From NCBI GenBank assembly GCA_964618175.1, contig CAZTZX010000008.1:1-42274 (forward strand): DNA of 42,274 nucleotides, in the 5' to 3' direction. The notes under the pieces are model-generated. The model searched no databases. It worked only from the letters and a program-made list of their open reading frames with translations, and had not been told where the DNA came from. The translations under genes were made by a program, and so were the position numbers. The number at the start of each line of letters is the position of its first letter. Position 1 is the stretch's first letter. This document shows, piece after piece, positions 7,889-15,481 of this stretch. The DNA comes from DTU018 sp964618175. GTDB taxonomy: Bacteria; Bacillota; Syntrophomonadia; Syntrophomonadales; Syntrophomonadaceae.

Positions 7889-8010
7889 GTGTCTTCACCT
7901 TCCTTTCCTGTTCATTAGACCGTCTTTTGATCCGGTACTCCATTTACGGGCAAACCACAATTAGGAGCCCCGATCAAATGATCTCCAATCCCTCCGCCTT
8001 TTTGGCCACG

Positions 8011-8067
8011 TTATGTATACTTTTCTTTAAAACCATTATTTGCTCTCATAAGAAAAAGCATACATTA
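8011..8067 (-). promoter_or_regulatory. Inverted AT-rich arms upstream of the fibre operon
   Basis: TTATGTATACTTTTCTT (8011-8027) reappears as an imperfect inverted copy at 8050-8067 (AAGAAAAAGCATACATTAA). The arms lie about 125-180 bp upstream of the first subunit gene, in the only space available for its promoter. A paired activator site is a plausible reading. The adjacent LuxR gene is the nearest candidate regulator, which is inference only. Confidence 0.35.
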
Positions 8068-8304
8068 ACCAAAGCGGATTGGAATCTTCCAAGCCAATAA
8101 TACCAACGATTATGAATCAACTGCTATCGTCCGCAGGGAGGTAAAATAGGGGATAAGAGAACGGCAAAAGTAGGAAGCAATGGGACTGGGGGGAGGGGTT
8201 TTATCATGATAAGGGCAGAAAGGATTAAGCCGGGGGATGAAGCGGAATGAAGCCGGACTAATTCGACATGTGTCAGAGGCGGTGGGGAGGCAGGTGGGAT
8301 CATC

Positions 8305-8358
8305 CTGAGCGGTAGCGAAGAATCTATGGTGTTTACAAGACTCTTCGCTATCGCTCAG
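8305..8358. repeat. Intergenic palindromic repeat, second type
   Basis: CTGAGCGGTAGCGAAGAATCT (8305-8325, two mismatches) pairs with the arm at 8338-8358 (AGACTCTTCGC then TATCGCTCAG) around a 12-bp loop. This CTGAGCG-TAGCGAAGA wording is common in dispersed intergenic palindromes of anaerobic Firmicutes. It is not related to the repeat at 3847-3925. Confidence 0.6.
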
Positions 8359-8416
8359 AGTGACAATATTGGAGGATTTATCAAATTATGCAAAATCCTC
8401 AGATACCAAGATAAAT

Positions 8417-8447
8417 GGCCAGCATCAAAGATCAACCCATGCTGGCC
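8417..8447 (-). terminator. Hairpin downstream of the LuxR gene
   Basis: GGCCAGCAT (8417-8425) and ATGCTGGCC (8439-8447) make a perfect 9-bp stem with a 13-nt loop, 49 bases after the LuxR-type stop codon. On the minus strand it is followed only by ATTTATCTT, a weak U-tract. It is the likely transcript end. Confidence 0.5.
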
Positions 8448-8495
8448 GGGTTTTAATTACACATTGAAGATTATGGTGGACATTGTCACATATGT

Positions 8496-9161
8496 TTATG
8501 GAAAGGCGATTTTACGGTTGGGGCCGATAAAGCCATGTAGCTTGTCGGCTAGTCCGGAGTTAATTACAAAAGAGATGGCTTCACTGCGACCATGGATATC
8601 CAGTTTGCGGTAGATACTTCGCAGGTGGGACTTGGTGGTGGAAAGTGATATGAAGAGAGCATCAGCGATTTCCTGGTTGGAGGCCTGTTTGCCTAAAAGC
8701 CGCAGGATTTGGATCTCGCGGGGAGTCAGCAGTTTCAGAGCATCTGACACCGAGCTGGCTTCCTCCTGAAATGACTCCGAAGACATACGGGGCAGGCAAA
8801 GCAGTCCAGCGTGAACGGTTAGTTCTATGGCGTGAACGATATGAATAGGCAGCAGACGGGAAGGCAGACAGCCTTTAATCCCCGATCTGACCAGGTGGTT
8901 AACGTTGCATAGATTGGGATTGTCAACAATAATGATTGGAAGTGTACACAAGCCTGGTAATTCATCAACCAGGTCATCAGGACAGTTGGTTTCCATTTTC
9001 CATATCAATACATCGGGATAAAGACGGGCGGTAGCACTAAGAAGCTCTTCACTACTCTTGGAAGCCACAACTTCTCCGGTGCTGCCGGCTTTGAATGCCA
9101 TAGCCAGGCTGTCCCGCCATTGAGGATTGTCTCCGACGATCATTACTCTAAAGTTTCCCAT
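8496..9161 (-). CDS. LuxR/NarL-type regulator with degenerate receiver
   Basis: A response-regulator-like protein of 221 aa. The N-terminal 120 residues have the receiver fold pattern (FRVMIVGDNPQW..). However, the acidic pair is reduced to Gly-Asp, and the phospho-acceptor Asp is replaced (PDVLIWKM, Lys where Asp is expected). It is therefore a pseudo-receiver unlikely to be phosphorylated. A LuxR helix-turn-helix (about 145-205, LLTPREIQILRLLGKQ.SNQEIAD) follows. I chose the ATG at 9161 with GGGGTGAT 6 nt upstream over the GTG at 9170. No histidine kinase is adjacent. It lies next to the fibre operon and an AT-rich palindrome, so it may regulate that operon or itself. Confidence 0.85.
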   Translation of the reverse strand: MGNFRVMIVGDNPQWRDSLAMAFKAGSTGEVVASKSSEELLSATARLYPDVLIWKMETNCPDDLVDELPGLCTLPIIIVDNPNLCNVNHLVRSGIKGCLPSRLLPIHIVHAIELTVHAGLLCLPRMSSESFQEEASSVSDALKLLTPREIQILRLLGKQASNQEIADALFISLSTTKSHLRSIYRKLDIHGRSEAISFVINSGLADKLHGFIGPNRKIAFP

Positions 9162-9214
9162 TGTTATCACCCCACGGAATTCATATCCATAAAAATATAT
9201 GCTCTAAAGTGAGC

Positions 9215-9237
9215 AAATATAGTTATATACTATATTT
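9215..9237. promoter_or_regulatory. AT-rich 9-5-9 palindrome upstream of the LuxR gene
   Basis: AAATATAGT (9215-9223) and ACTATATTT (9229-9237) are perfect inverted arms around TATAT, 54 bases upstream of the LuxR start. The size and symmetry suit a dimeric regulator site, perhaps autoregulatory, but the sequence is pure AT-type and could be a simple promoter. Confidence 0.35.
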
Positions 9238-9283
9238 ACATAAAATGGGAAATAAGTAAAGGGCAGGGATGCAGCTGCTGGAA

Positions 9284-9318
9284 AGTTGTAGGGGACGTGG
9301 GCATTGTCTCCTACAACT
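9284..9318 (-). terminator. Hairpin after the sirtuin gene
   Basis: The 13-base arms AGTTGTAGGGGAC (9284-9296) and GTCTCCTACAACT (9306-9318) pair with one G-U wobble, 13 bases past the sirtuin stop. The minus-strand U-tract (ACTTTCC) is short, so it may terminate weakly. Confidence 0.6.
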
Positions 9319-9330
9319 CACCACTAATTC

Positions 9331-10077
9331 CTACTGCAGGTGCTTATATATTTTTTCCAAGACCGCACCGGTGGTGTTGGTATCGATCTTTATCAAGGCA
9401 GCGTGATCTAGATGGGTGGGGCCTCTATTGATAATGATCAGATCCTGGGTGAGGGTGGAGAACTCCTTGACAAAACCAGCCAGGGGATAGACAGTCAGGG
9501 AGGAGCCGATGACGATCACCAATTGGGATGACATGATCAATTCACGAGCATCCATATAATTGTAGATATTCTCTCCAAACAGGACTACGTCCGGCTTGAT
9601 AATATTGCCACAGGTCGAACAGCGGGGGACCGTCTCGGGATAATCGACCACATAACTGGCATCATAGCGGGCCTGGCACCTGCTTCCCTGGCAAACGAAC
9701 TGCTCCGCATTGCCGTGAATGGGAATAACCTTTTTACTGCCGGCTTTTTGATGAAGGTTGTCAATGTTTTGGGTGACCACTCCGGCCAGATAGCCTTCCT
9801 GTTCCATACGGGCCAGCATATAGTGGGCCTGGCTGGGCTCCACGGAGGGAAAATTGAAATACTGGCGGTAGAACCCGTAGAATTCATCGGGGTTGTGACG
9901 GAAAAAATCAATATTAATAATGCGCATTACGCGGTCTTCACCTAGTTTTCGATAGATACCATTTTCACCGCGAAAGTCGGGTATGCCTGCCTCGGTGCTG
10001 ATGCCGGCTCCAGTTACCACTACCGTTTGGCGTGAGTTTTTGATGACCTCGGCTGCTCGCCTGGTAAGATCCTGCAT
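9331..10077 (-). CDS. cobB: NAD-dependent protein deacylase, Sir2 family
   Basis: A complete 248-aa sirtuin. NAD-binding motifs are VVTGAGISTEAGIPDFRG (20-37) and TQNIDNLH (102-109); the catalytic His is His121 (IPIHGNA). The zinc-binding cysteines are Cys129, Cys134, Cys153 and Cys156, and PDVVLFGE (162-169) and GSSLTVYPLA (191-200) complete the Rossmann core. It removes acyl groups from lysines with NAD; in a fatty-acid-degrading anaerobe, acetyl- or butyryl-lysine would be natural substrates (inference). AGGAGGT lies 6 nt before the ATG. It is a single gene. Confidence 0.96.
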   Translation of the reverse strand: MQDLTRRAAEVIKNSRQTVVVTGAGISTEAGIPDFRGENGIYRKLGEDRVMRIINIDFFRHNPDEFYGFYRQYFNFPSVEPSQAHYMLARMEQEGYLAGVVTQNIDNLHQKAGSKKVIPIHGNAEQFVCQGSRCQARYDASYVVDYPETVPRCSTCGNIIKPDVVLFGENIYNYMDARELIMSSQLVIVIGSSLTVYPLAGFVKEFSTLTQDLIIINRGPTHLDHAALIKIDTNTTGAVLEKIYKHLQ

Positions 10078-10399
10078 ATAAATACCTCCTGAACCAGGGT
10101 TTGACTACAATATACACCGGGTGTTCTGGGATGTAAACCAATGTGGGCTGATCAGGCTCATCGGGTAGCCTATACCTCGAAGGAGCAGACATTCATTTGC
10201 AGGGCCAGCACCTGGCTAACTATAACTAAAAATTATTTATATAATTAGCTATAAAGTGATATAGTGGCAGTAGAAAATGGATTAGAAGACCTGAATCATA
10301 AAAGAGGGTTAACATCGGACCCATGCCGGGAAATAATCAGGTGAGGGTTGATAGGGCAAAATAATGCCAACTTATTAATTCAAAAAAGGGGAGTTTGCA
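10078..10399 (+). other. 322-bp intergenic region upstream of yedF
   Basis: It is AT-rich at 10216-10264 (promoter-like, TATAGT at about 10259). It then contains a foldable leader: ACCTGA (10289-10294) pairs with TCAGGT (10337-10342), enclosing GGGT/ACCC (10306-10309 with 10319-10322). A second element has GTT/AAC and GGC/GCC (10347-10371). The SD AAAAGGGGAG follows directly. It matches no riboswitch I know, so I call it an uncharacterised leader at most. Confidence 0.35.
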
Positions 10400-10981
10400 A
10401 TGGGACACATTGTTGATGCACGGGGCCTAACCTGCCCACAGCCGGTTATTCTGACTAAACGCGTTATGGATAAGGGCGAGACGGATCGCCTGGTAACCAT
10501 CGTTGATCAAACCGTCGCTCTGGAGAACGTGACGAAACTGGCGCGCAGCCAGGGCTATGATGTGGAGGTTGAGGACAAAGAAGGAGATTACTATATCACT
10601 ATGATCCGATCCGAGGAATGCACCACCGAAGCAGCTGATTTGCAGGACAATGTGACCATTCTTATTACTAACCGTTATTTTGGGCAGGGTGAAGAAGAAC
10701 TGGGCCAAGTCCTGATGAGGAGCTTTTTGTATACTCTTGGTGAAATGAATGGTCGGGTAAAGAGTATCATTTTTATGAACAGTGGTGTGTTTCTTACTAC
10801 GGAAGGCTCGGAAGTGTTGGAAATTTTGCAGGGTCTGAACCAGGAAGGGGTACAAATACTTTCCTGTGGAACCTGCCTGGATTTCTATGGCCTGAAAGAA
10901 AAGCTGGCCGTAGGCGAAATCACCAATATGTATACGGCCGTCGAGATGCTGAGTTCCGCGGAGCGTAGTATAACTCTATAG
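10400..10981 (+). CDS. yedF: Selenium-metabolism-associated protein YedF (TusA + DsrE-like)
   Basis: A 193-aa two-domain protein. Residues 1-70 are TusA/SirA-like with the signature RGLTCPQP (Cys12), the persulfide or perselenide carrier cysteine. Residues 83-190 are a DsrE/YchN-like domain with an invariant-looking LSCGTCLDFYGL (Cys156, Cys159). This architecture is the family annotated as selenium metabolism protein YedF. I infer sulfur or selenium relay, perhaps receiving Se from the enzyme encoded 12 bp downstream. The start ATG follows AAAAGGGGAG. Co-occurrence with a UGA-containing gene at 29.6 kb supports selenium use. Confidence 0.9.
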   Translation: MGHIVDARGLTCPQPVILTKRVMDKGETDRLVTIVDQTVALENVTKLARSQGYDVEVEDKEGDYYITMIRSEECTTEAADLQDNVTILITNRYFGQGEEELGQVLMRSFLYTLGEMNGRVKSIIFMNSGVFLTTEGSEVLEILQGLNQEGVQILSCGTCLDFYGLKEKLAVGEITNMYTAVEMLSSAERSITL

Positions 10982-10993
10982 AAAGAGGCAGAT

Positions 10994-12142
10994 GTGGTGG
11001 AAGTCATTTATATGGATAATGCCGCCACCTCGTATCCCAAACCAGAAACAGTCTATGATGCTGTAGATAGTTTTAACCGATATATGGGAGGGAATCCGGG
11101 GCGAGGAAGCAACCGGTCAACACTACAGGCGGGATCAGTTATTCAACAGACTCGCGAAGCACTGGCCGGGTTATTTAATATTAAGGATAGTTTGCGCATT
11201 GCCTTTGCGCAAAATGTGACCGATGCCATAAATATCGGGTTAAAGGGGATACTGCGTCCCGGTGATCACGTTATTACCACCAGCATGGAACATAACGCTG
11301 TCGCCCGTCCGCTCCACTTTCTGAGTCAACAGGGGGTAGAATGGACTGCTGTACCCTGTGATAGTGAAGGAAAACTGGATCCCGAGGACATGCGCAAAGC
11401 GATCAAGTCCAATACGCGTATGATTTGTATGCTGCACGCTTCTAATCTTATCGGTACGATCATGCCGATTGAAGCGGTAGGCAATATCGCCCGCCAAGAA
11501 AATGTTCTGTTTATGGTGGATTGCGCCCAGACAGCCGGGGTACTGCCCATTGATGTGGAACAGTGTAATATTGATCTGCTGGCTTTTACCGGACACAAAA
11601 GCTTGTATGGGCTGCAGGGAACCGGGGGGCTTTATGTACGTCCTGGTTTGACTGTTAATCCACTCAAGCACGGCGGAACCGGATCATTTTCAGAGCATTT
11701 GCAGCATCCGGTTTTAATGCCTGACAGCTTGGAAAGCGGCACCCTCAATACTCCGGGGTTGACTGGTCTGTTAGCCGGCATTCAATTTATTGAAGCCACC
11801 GGACGGGAAAGTATTCATCGACGCGAGCAGGTTTTAATGGAACGCCTGACGGAGGGCTTATCATCTATTAAGGGAGTAAGCATCTATGGTCCGGCTGATC
11901 TTAAACAGCGCACGGCAGTTCTGGCTATGAATATTGAAGGGGTGGACTGCGGAGAACTAAGCGTCAGCCTTGATTATGAGTACGGAATTGTAATCAGGTC
12001 AGGATTGCACTGTGCGCCCCTGGCTCATCAGACCATTGGAACCTTTGAGAGTGGGGCTTGCCGGTTTAGTCCAGGTTTTTTCACTTCTGAAGAGGATATA
12101 GATGCGGTAATAAGGGCTGTGCATGATCTGGCAGTCAGATAA
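10994..12142 (+). CDS. Cysteine desulfurase / selenocysteine lyase-like class V aminotransferase
   Basis: A PLP enzyme of 382 aa. It opens with YMDNAATSYPKP. It has the HN pair (EHNAVARPL, 100-108), the Asp and Gln of DCAQTAG (176-182), the Schiff-base Lys202 in TGHKSLYG, and the active-site loop RSGLHCAPLAH with Cys340. It belongs to the class V group often annotated as 'cysteine desulfurase family protein' and found beside yedF. The reaction would be Cys to Ala plus persulfide, or Sec to Ala plus selenide. The GTG start has AGAGGC just upstream and lies 12 bp after yedF, so the two form an operon. S versus Se preference cannot be read from sequence. Confidence 0.9.
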   Translation: MVEVIYMDNAATSYPKPETVYDAVDSFNRYMGGNPGRGSNRSTLQAGSVIQQTREALAGLFNIKDSLRIAFAQNVTDAINIGLKGILRPGDHVITTSMEHNAVARPLHFLSQQGVEWTAVPCDSEGKLDPEDMRKAIKSNTRMICMLHASNLIGTIMPIEAVGNIARQENVLFMVDCAQTAGVLPIDVEQCNIDLLAFTGHKSLYGLQGTGGLYVRPGLTVNPLKHGGTGSFSEHLQHPVLMPDSLESGTLNTPGLTGLLAGIQFIEATGRESIHRREQVLMERLTEGLSSIKGVSIYGPADLKQRTAVLAMNIEGVDCGELSVSLDYEYGIVIRSGLHCAPLAHQTIGTFESGACRFSPGFFTSEEDIDAVIRAVHDLAVR

Positions 12143-12216
12143 TAAAGGCACAAGCACCTTCCATCCTGCTATTGCTACGCAAAATATTCCCACATGAAAA
12201 AACTTCATAAAACTAG

Positions 12217-12245
12217 TTGCCAAAAGAAATGTAATACCATATTAT
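12217..12245 (+). promoter_or_regulatory. Sigma-A promoter of the Rrf2 regulator gene
   Basis: TTGCCA (12217-12222), an exact 17-bp spacer, and TATTAT (12240-12245). The palindrome AACTAGTT (12211-12218) overlaps the -35 and could be part of an operator. Transcription would begin near 12252, 45 bases before the ATG. Confidence 0.7.
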
Positions 12246-12296
12246 TATTGTAGACAAAGGAGACAAAATTGCTCCAAATAGAGAAAGGCTATTCTT

Positions 12297-12701
12297 ATGC
12301 AGATTACCAGACAAAGCGAATATGCCATCCGCACCATGTTGGAATTGGCCCGAGCTGTCGATGGAGAACTGCTGTCAACTCGGTTTATTTCCGAGCAGCA
12401 GGAAATCCCAGAGGACTTTCTGAAAAAGACTATCAAGCTGTTGGCATTAGCAGATTTGGTCAGCACTCAGCGGGGTACAGGTGGCGGGGTAAGACTGGCG
12501 CAACCAGCAGAACAGATCACTATGTTTGATATTATTACTGCCATAGAAGGTCCCATTTCTCTGAATGTGTGTCTATCACCTACCTATAACTGTCCTAATC
12601 AGCCCAGCTGCCCATCCAACCGGGTTTTGTGGAGGGCTCAGGATGCCCTGGTTAGTGAGTTGAAGAAAGAGTCACTGGCTGATATGCTCCAGTTAATATA
12701 G
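12297..12701 (+). CDS. Rrf2-family Fe-S transcriptional regulator (NsrR/IscR-like)
   Basis: A 134-aa winged-helix protein that starts MQITRQSEYAIRTMLELA, the family N-terminus. The recognition region contains STQRGTGGGVRLA (56-68). Three cysteines (Cys92, Cys99, Cys105; C-x6-C-x5-C) form the Fe-S cluster site of NsrR/IscR-type members. It directly precedes hcp, whose product acts on nitric oxide or hydroxylamine. I therefore infer an NO- or redox-sensing regulator of the downstream genes; iron-sulfur status (IscR-like) is the alternative, given the cysteine desulfurase upstream. GAAAGG lies 8 nt before the ATG. Confidence 0.88.
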   Translation: MQITRQSEYAIRTMLELARAVDGELLSTRFISEQQEIPEDFLKKTIKLLALADLVSTQRGTGGGVRLAQPAEQITMFDIITAIEGPISLNVCLSPTYNCPNQPSCPSNRVLWRAQDALVSELKKESLADMLQLI

Positions 12702-12790
12702 CTTACTAAGCAGGACTCAGTTTGCCCTCAAAGAAGACCAAAAAGGTAGAATATATCTCATTATTAAAAGCAGCAAGAGGAGGAAGAATT

Positions 12791-14401
12791 ATGTATTGTA
12801 ACCAGTGTGAACAGACTGCCAAAGGATTGGCTTGCACGGCAGTTGGTGTCTGCGGTAAAAAGCCAGAGGCAGCCGCATTACAGGATCTAATTCTGCACGG
12901 TCTACAGGGATTAAGTAAATATGCACAGGCCGCCCGGGCGAAAAAAATCGAGGTTAGTCAGGCAATCAATCAGTTTACCATGGAAGCCTTGTTCGCGACG
13001 CTTACTAATGTTAATTTTGATCCGGAAAGGCTGCAAGCTTACATTTATCGGGGCGAGCAGTACCAGCAAGATCTAAAGAAGGCCGGCGCTAGTATCGGAG
13101 AAACGGTTAAAGAGGTAACTGGTCAAACGGTAGCTGCCTTGGTAGAGGAAGGTGAGCAGGCCAGGCATTTGGTTGATATGGATCAACCGGAAGACATTTG
13201 CTCCCTGCAGCAGATATTAGTTTATGGACTTAAGGGAGTAGCGGCTTATGCCCATCATGCTCAGGTATTGGGCCAACAGGATGAGCGCATCTATGAATTT
13301 ACTCATCAAGCTCTGGCAGCAATAAATGATCCCAGCAAGGATCTATCTTTCTGGTTGGAAATGGTTCTTAAATGTGGAGAGATCAATTTAATTACTATGG
13401 AACTTCTAGATGCGGCCAATACCGGAACTTATGGTCATCCGGTACCTACCTCTGTTCCTCTGGGGCATACTCAAGGTAAAGCTATCCTGGTATCAGGACA
13501 TGACTTGCATGACCTGGAAGGCTTGTTGCAAGCGACCGAAGGAAAAGGAATAAATATCTATACGCATGGAGAAATGCTTCCTGCCCACGGTTATCCGGAA
13601 CTGAAAAAGTATCCTCATTTGGTGGGCAATTACGGAACTGCCTGGCAGAATCAGCGCAACGAATTCAACCAATTTCCGGGACCGATCTTAATGACGACCA
13701 ACTGCATTCAGGAACCCCGGGACATTTATAAAGAAAATATCTTCACTACCGGACCGGTAGCATGGCCCGGAGTAACTCATGTGCCCAATGGCGAGTATGA
13801 CCTGCTTATCAACAAGGCCTTGGAAATGCCTGGGTTCACTGAAGATCTAGAATCCGGGTCAGTTATGGTAGGATTTGCCCACAACACAGTTATCGGAGTT
13901 GCAGATACTATAATAGAAGCAGTGAAGTCGAAAGACATTCGTCATTTTATGGTGGTTGGAGGATGTGATGGGGCTAAGTCAGGCCGCAGTTACTTCACTG
14001 ACCTGGTAGACCAGGCGCCTCAAGATACGGTCATATTGACTCTAGGTTGTGGTAAATACCGTTTCTTCGATCATGACCTTGGTCAGATCGGGGACATTCC
14101 GCGGTTGCTTGATTGTGGCCAGTGCAATGATGCCTTTTCAGCGGTAAAAATTGCTACGGCTCTGGCGGATGCCTTCCAATGCGGAGTAAACGATCTGCCA
14201 CTGTCACTGGTATTATCCTGGTATGAACAGAAGGCAGTTTCCATTCTGCTTAGCCTTTTATACCTGGGAATCAAAGACATTCGGTTGGGCCCGACACTGC
14301 CAGCCTTTATTACACCTGGCGTGTTGAATGTGCTGGTGGAAAACTTCGGTATCAAAGCTATTACTACTGCGGAACAAGACCTGCAGGATATCCTGCAATA
14401 A
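12791..14401 (+). CDS. hcp: Hybrid cluster protein (hydroxylamine / NO reductase)
   Basis: A 536-aa prismane protein starting at the ATG at 12791, which has AGAGGAGGAAG ahead of it. The upstream in-frame codons are leader. The N-terminal motif Cys3-x2-Cys6-x8-Cys15-x5-Cys21 holds the cubane cluster with the spacing of the Desulfovibrio enzyme. The hybrid-cluster ligand regions HGEMLPAHGYPEL, TTNCIQEP, VGGCDGAKSGRSYF, LTLGCGKYRF and DCGQCNDAFSA are all present. It reduces NO or hydroxylamine in the cytoplasm and protects anaerobes from nitrosative stress. It follows the Rrf2 gene by about 90 bp and is followed by CGGC and ferredoxin genes that may serve it. Confidence 0.96.
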   Translation: MYCNQCEQTAKGLACTAVGVCGKKPEAAALQDLILHGLQGLSKYAQAARAKKIEVSQAINQFTMEALFATLTNVNFDPERLQAYIYRGEQYQQDLKKAGASIGETVKEVTGQTVAALVEEGEQARHLVDMDQPEDICSLQQILVYGLKGVAAYAHHAQVLGQQDERIYEFTHQALAAINDPSKDLSFWLEMVLKCGEINLITMELLDAANTGTYGHPVPTSVPLGHTQGKAILVSGHDLHDLEGLLQATEGKGINIYTHGEMLPAHGYPELKKYPHLVGNYGTAWQNQRNEFNQFPGPILMTTNCIQEPRDIYKENIFTTGPVAWPGVTHVPNGEYDLLINKALEMPGFTEDLESGSVMVGFAHNTVIGVADTIIEAVKSKDIRHFMVVGGCDGAKSGRSYFTDLVDQAPQDTVILTLGCGKYRFFDHDLGQIGDIPRLLDCGQCNDAFSAVKIATALADAFQCGVNDLPLSLVLSWYEQKAVSILLSLLYLGIKDIRLGPTLPAFITPGVLNVLVENFGIKAITTAEQDLQDILQ

Positions 14402-14412
14402 TATGATAACCA

Positions 14413-14433
14413 GGGGGGCTGGAGTCGCCCCCC
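14413..14433 (+). promoter_or_regulatory. GC hairpin after hcp
   Basis: GGGGGGC (14413-14419) pairs with GCCCCCC (14427-14433) around a 7-nt loop. A run of nine C residues and no T-run follow. It may stabilise the hcp mRNA or weakly attenuate the CGGC-ferredoxin genes downstream. Confidence 0.45.
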
Positions 14434-14498
14434 CCCGCAAATAAATGATGCTGATTAAATGTCTAGGGTGTTACAGAAGATAGAAGAGGAGATGATTA

Positions 14499-15014
14499 TT
14501 GGTGGAGTGGACTGAAGAAGCACAGGCTTATCTGGAAAGAGTGCCCTCATTCGTACGCTCCATGGCCAAGCGGGCGGTGGAAAAAGATGTTCGTTCGCAG
14601 GGGAGAAATCAGGTAACTGCCGAAGATGTGGCCCGCGGACATCAAAAACATATCGCTTTTGCCGAGGACAAACCGGAGGATCAAGCCAAAACCCGCATAG
14701 CGGTTATTCGCTGTGAAACTGTCTCGGAAGTCTGCCCGGGAGTGGCCTGTTTCAAAGCATTTAACAAAAGGCACAGCCATTTTAAGGGTTATGGGGACAA
14801 TACTGAAATTATCGGTTTTGTTACCTGTGGTGGCTGTCCGGGAAGACGAGTATCTCGCTTGGTCGGCAGTCTGAAAAAACATGGTCTGGATGCGGTACAC
14901 CTGTCCTCGTGTATGATGTTGGACACAGATTACCCAGCCTGCCCGCATGTTAAGGAAATTAAGGCGATGATCGAAAGTAAAGGTATCAAAGTGGTGGAGG
15001 GAACCCATCACTAG
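14499..15014 (+). CDS. PCP_red domain fused to CGGC domain protein
   Basis: A 171-aa two-domain protein. Residues 3-48 (W.EEAQAYLERVPSFVRSMAKRAVE) match the small PCP_red helical domain first described at the C-terminus of light-independent protochlorophyllide reductase subunit B. Residues 65-168 are a CGGC domain: IRCETVSEVCPGVACF, VTCGGCPGRR, LSSCMMLDTDYPACPH. The many cysteines suggest metal or cluster binding, but the biochemical function is unknown. Start is TTG 14499 (GAGGAG upstream) or GTG 14502. It lies between hcp and a ferredoxin, 27 bp before the latter, which suggests a redox or cluster-maintenance role for Hcp (inference). Confidence 0.82.
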   Translation: MVEWTEEAQAYLERVPSFVRSMAKRAVEKDVRSQGRNQVTAEDVARGHQKHIAFAEDKPEDQAKTRIAVIRCETVSEVCPGVACFKAFNKRHSHFKGYGDNTEIIGFVTCGGCPGRRVSRLVGSLKKHGLDAVHLSSCMMLDTDYPACPHVKEIKAMIESKGIKVVEGTHH

Positions 15015-15041
15015 TAAAGCAGAAAAGCGGGGTGAATAAAA

Positions 15042-15419
15042 ATGGTGGCAAGAACAATTGTAAAAATTGATGAAGAACTATGTGATGGCTGCGGGGTCTG
15101 CATCAGTCCCTGTGCCGAGGGTGCTCTAATGTTGGAAAATGGCAAGGCCAAGGTCATAAGGGAAGAATTGTGCGATGGAGCAGGCGTTTGTCTAGCTGTC
15201 TGCCCTACCGGGGCTTTGTCTCTGGAGGTTCGCGAAGCTACTGAGTTTTCGGAAATAGCCGTGGAAAAACATCAGGCCAGTCAGCCCCGAACCTATATTC
15301 CGCAAAACTGCTCCTTGTGCGGAACCAGCGAAGACGACAGTAGTTTGATCGCTTTCAAACACAAAGGCCAGTCCCAGTGGTGCTGTACACACTGTTTGCC
15401 CCAACTGATCCATGGGTAA
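15042..15419 (+). CDS. Hcp-associated ferredoxin with one degenerate cluster and C-terminal Cys motif
   Basis: A 125-aa iron-sulfur protein. The first motif, Cys14-x2-Cys17-x2-Cys20-x3-Cys24, is a complete 4Fe-4S site. The second reads CDGAGVC..VC (Cys44, Ala47, Cys50, Cys54), so the second cysteine is Ala and the site would hold a 3Fe-4S cluster or a 4Fe-4S cluster with another ligand. After the ferredoxin domain come CSLCGT (Cys90, Cys93) and WCCTHCLP (114-120), a zinc-ribbon-like or extra cluster motif. It is the last gene of the hcp group and the likely electron donor to Hcp (inference). GGGGTGA precedes the ATG. Confidence 0.85.
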   Translation: MVARTIVKIDEELCDGCGVCISPCAEGALMLENGKAKVIREELCDGAGVCLAVCPTGALSLEVREATEFSEIAVEKHQASQPRTYIPQNCSLCGTSEDDSSLIAFKHKGQSQWCCTHCLPQLIHG

Positions 15420-15446
15420 ATGGATGTTTTTACCTGAAAATAAATA

Positions 15447-15475
15447 TTGCCATAATCGGCCTGGCTGGTTATACT
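15447..15475 (+). promoter_or_regulatory. Strong sigma-A promoter of the RNA gene
   Basis: TTGCCA (15447-15452), a 17-bp spacer and TATACT (15470-15475). The predicted +1 (about 15482) coincides with the first base of the closing stem of the RNA, which argues for a dedicated RNA gene. Confidence 0.75.
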
Positions 15476-15481
15476 ATAAAT

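Larger units (their letters stand above)
7889..8495. other. 607-bp non-coding stretch between the fibre operon and the LuxR gene
   Basis: It holds the operon leader and inverted arms (8011-8067), a palindromic repeat (8305-8358) and a hairpin (8417-8447). The stretch 8070-8300 is purine-rich on the plus strand. Its only frame with a ribosome binding site is a 14-codon one at about 8206, which I do not call. No RNA gene is recognisable. Confidence 0.5.

Noticed and set aside
7949..7958. GGGCAAACC-like string resembling part of a cyclic-di-GMP riboswitch
   Set aside because: The other conserved parts (GACGCAAAGCC and matching stems) are missing, and no plus-strand gene follows.
8206..8250. 14-codon ORF after GGGGAGGGG
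   Set aside because: It is too short, lies in a purine-rich region where such sites arise by chance, and has no terminator.
12722..12790. Upstream in-frame extension of hcp
   Set aside because: The strong AGGAGGAAG site and the conserved MYCNQC start place the true start at 12791.
14428..14436. Run of nine C residues as a possible phase-variation tract
   Set aside because: It lies between genes, outside any promoter or coding region; the hairpin with the upstream G-run explains it better.
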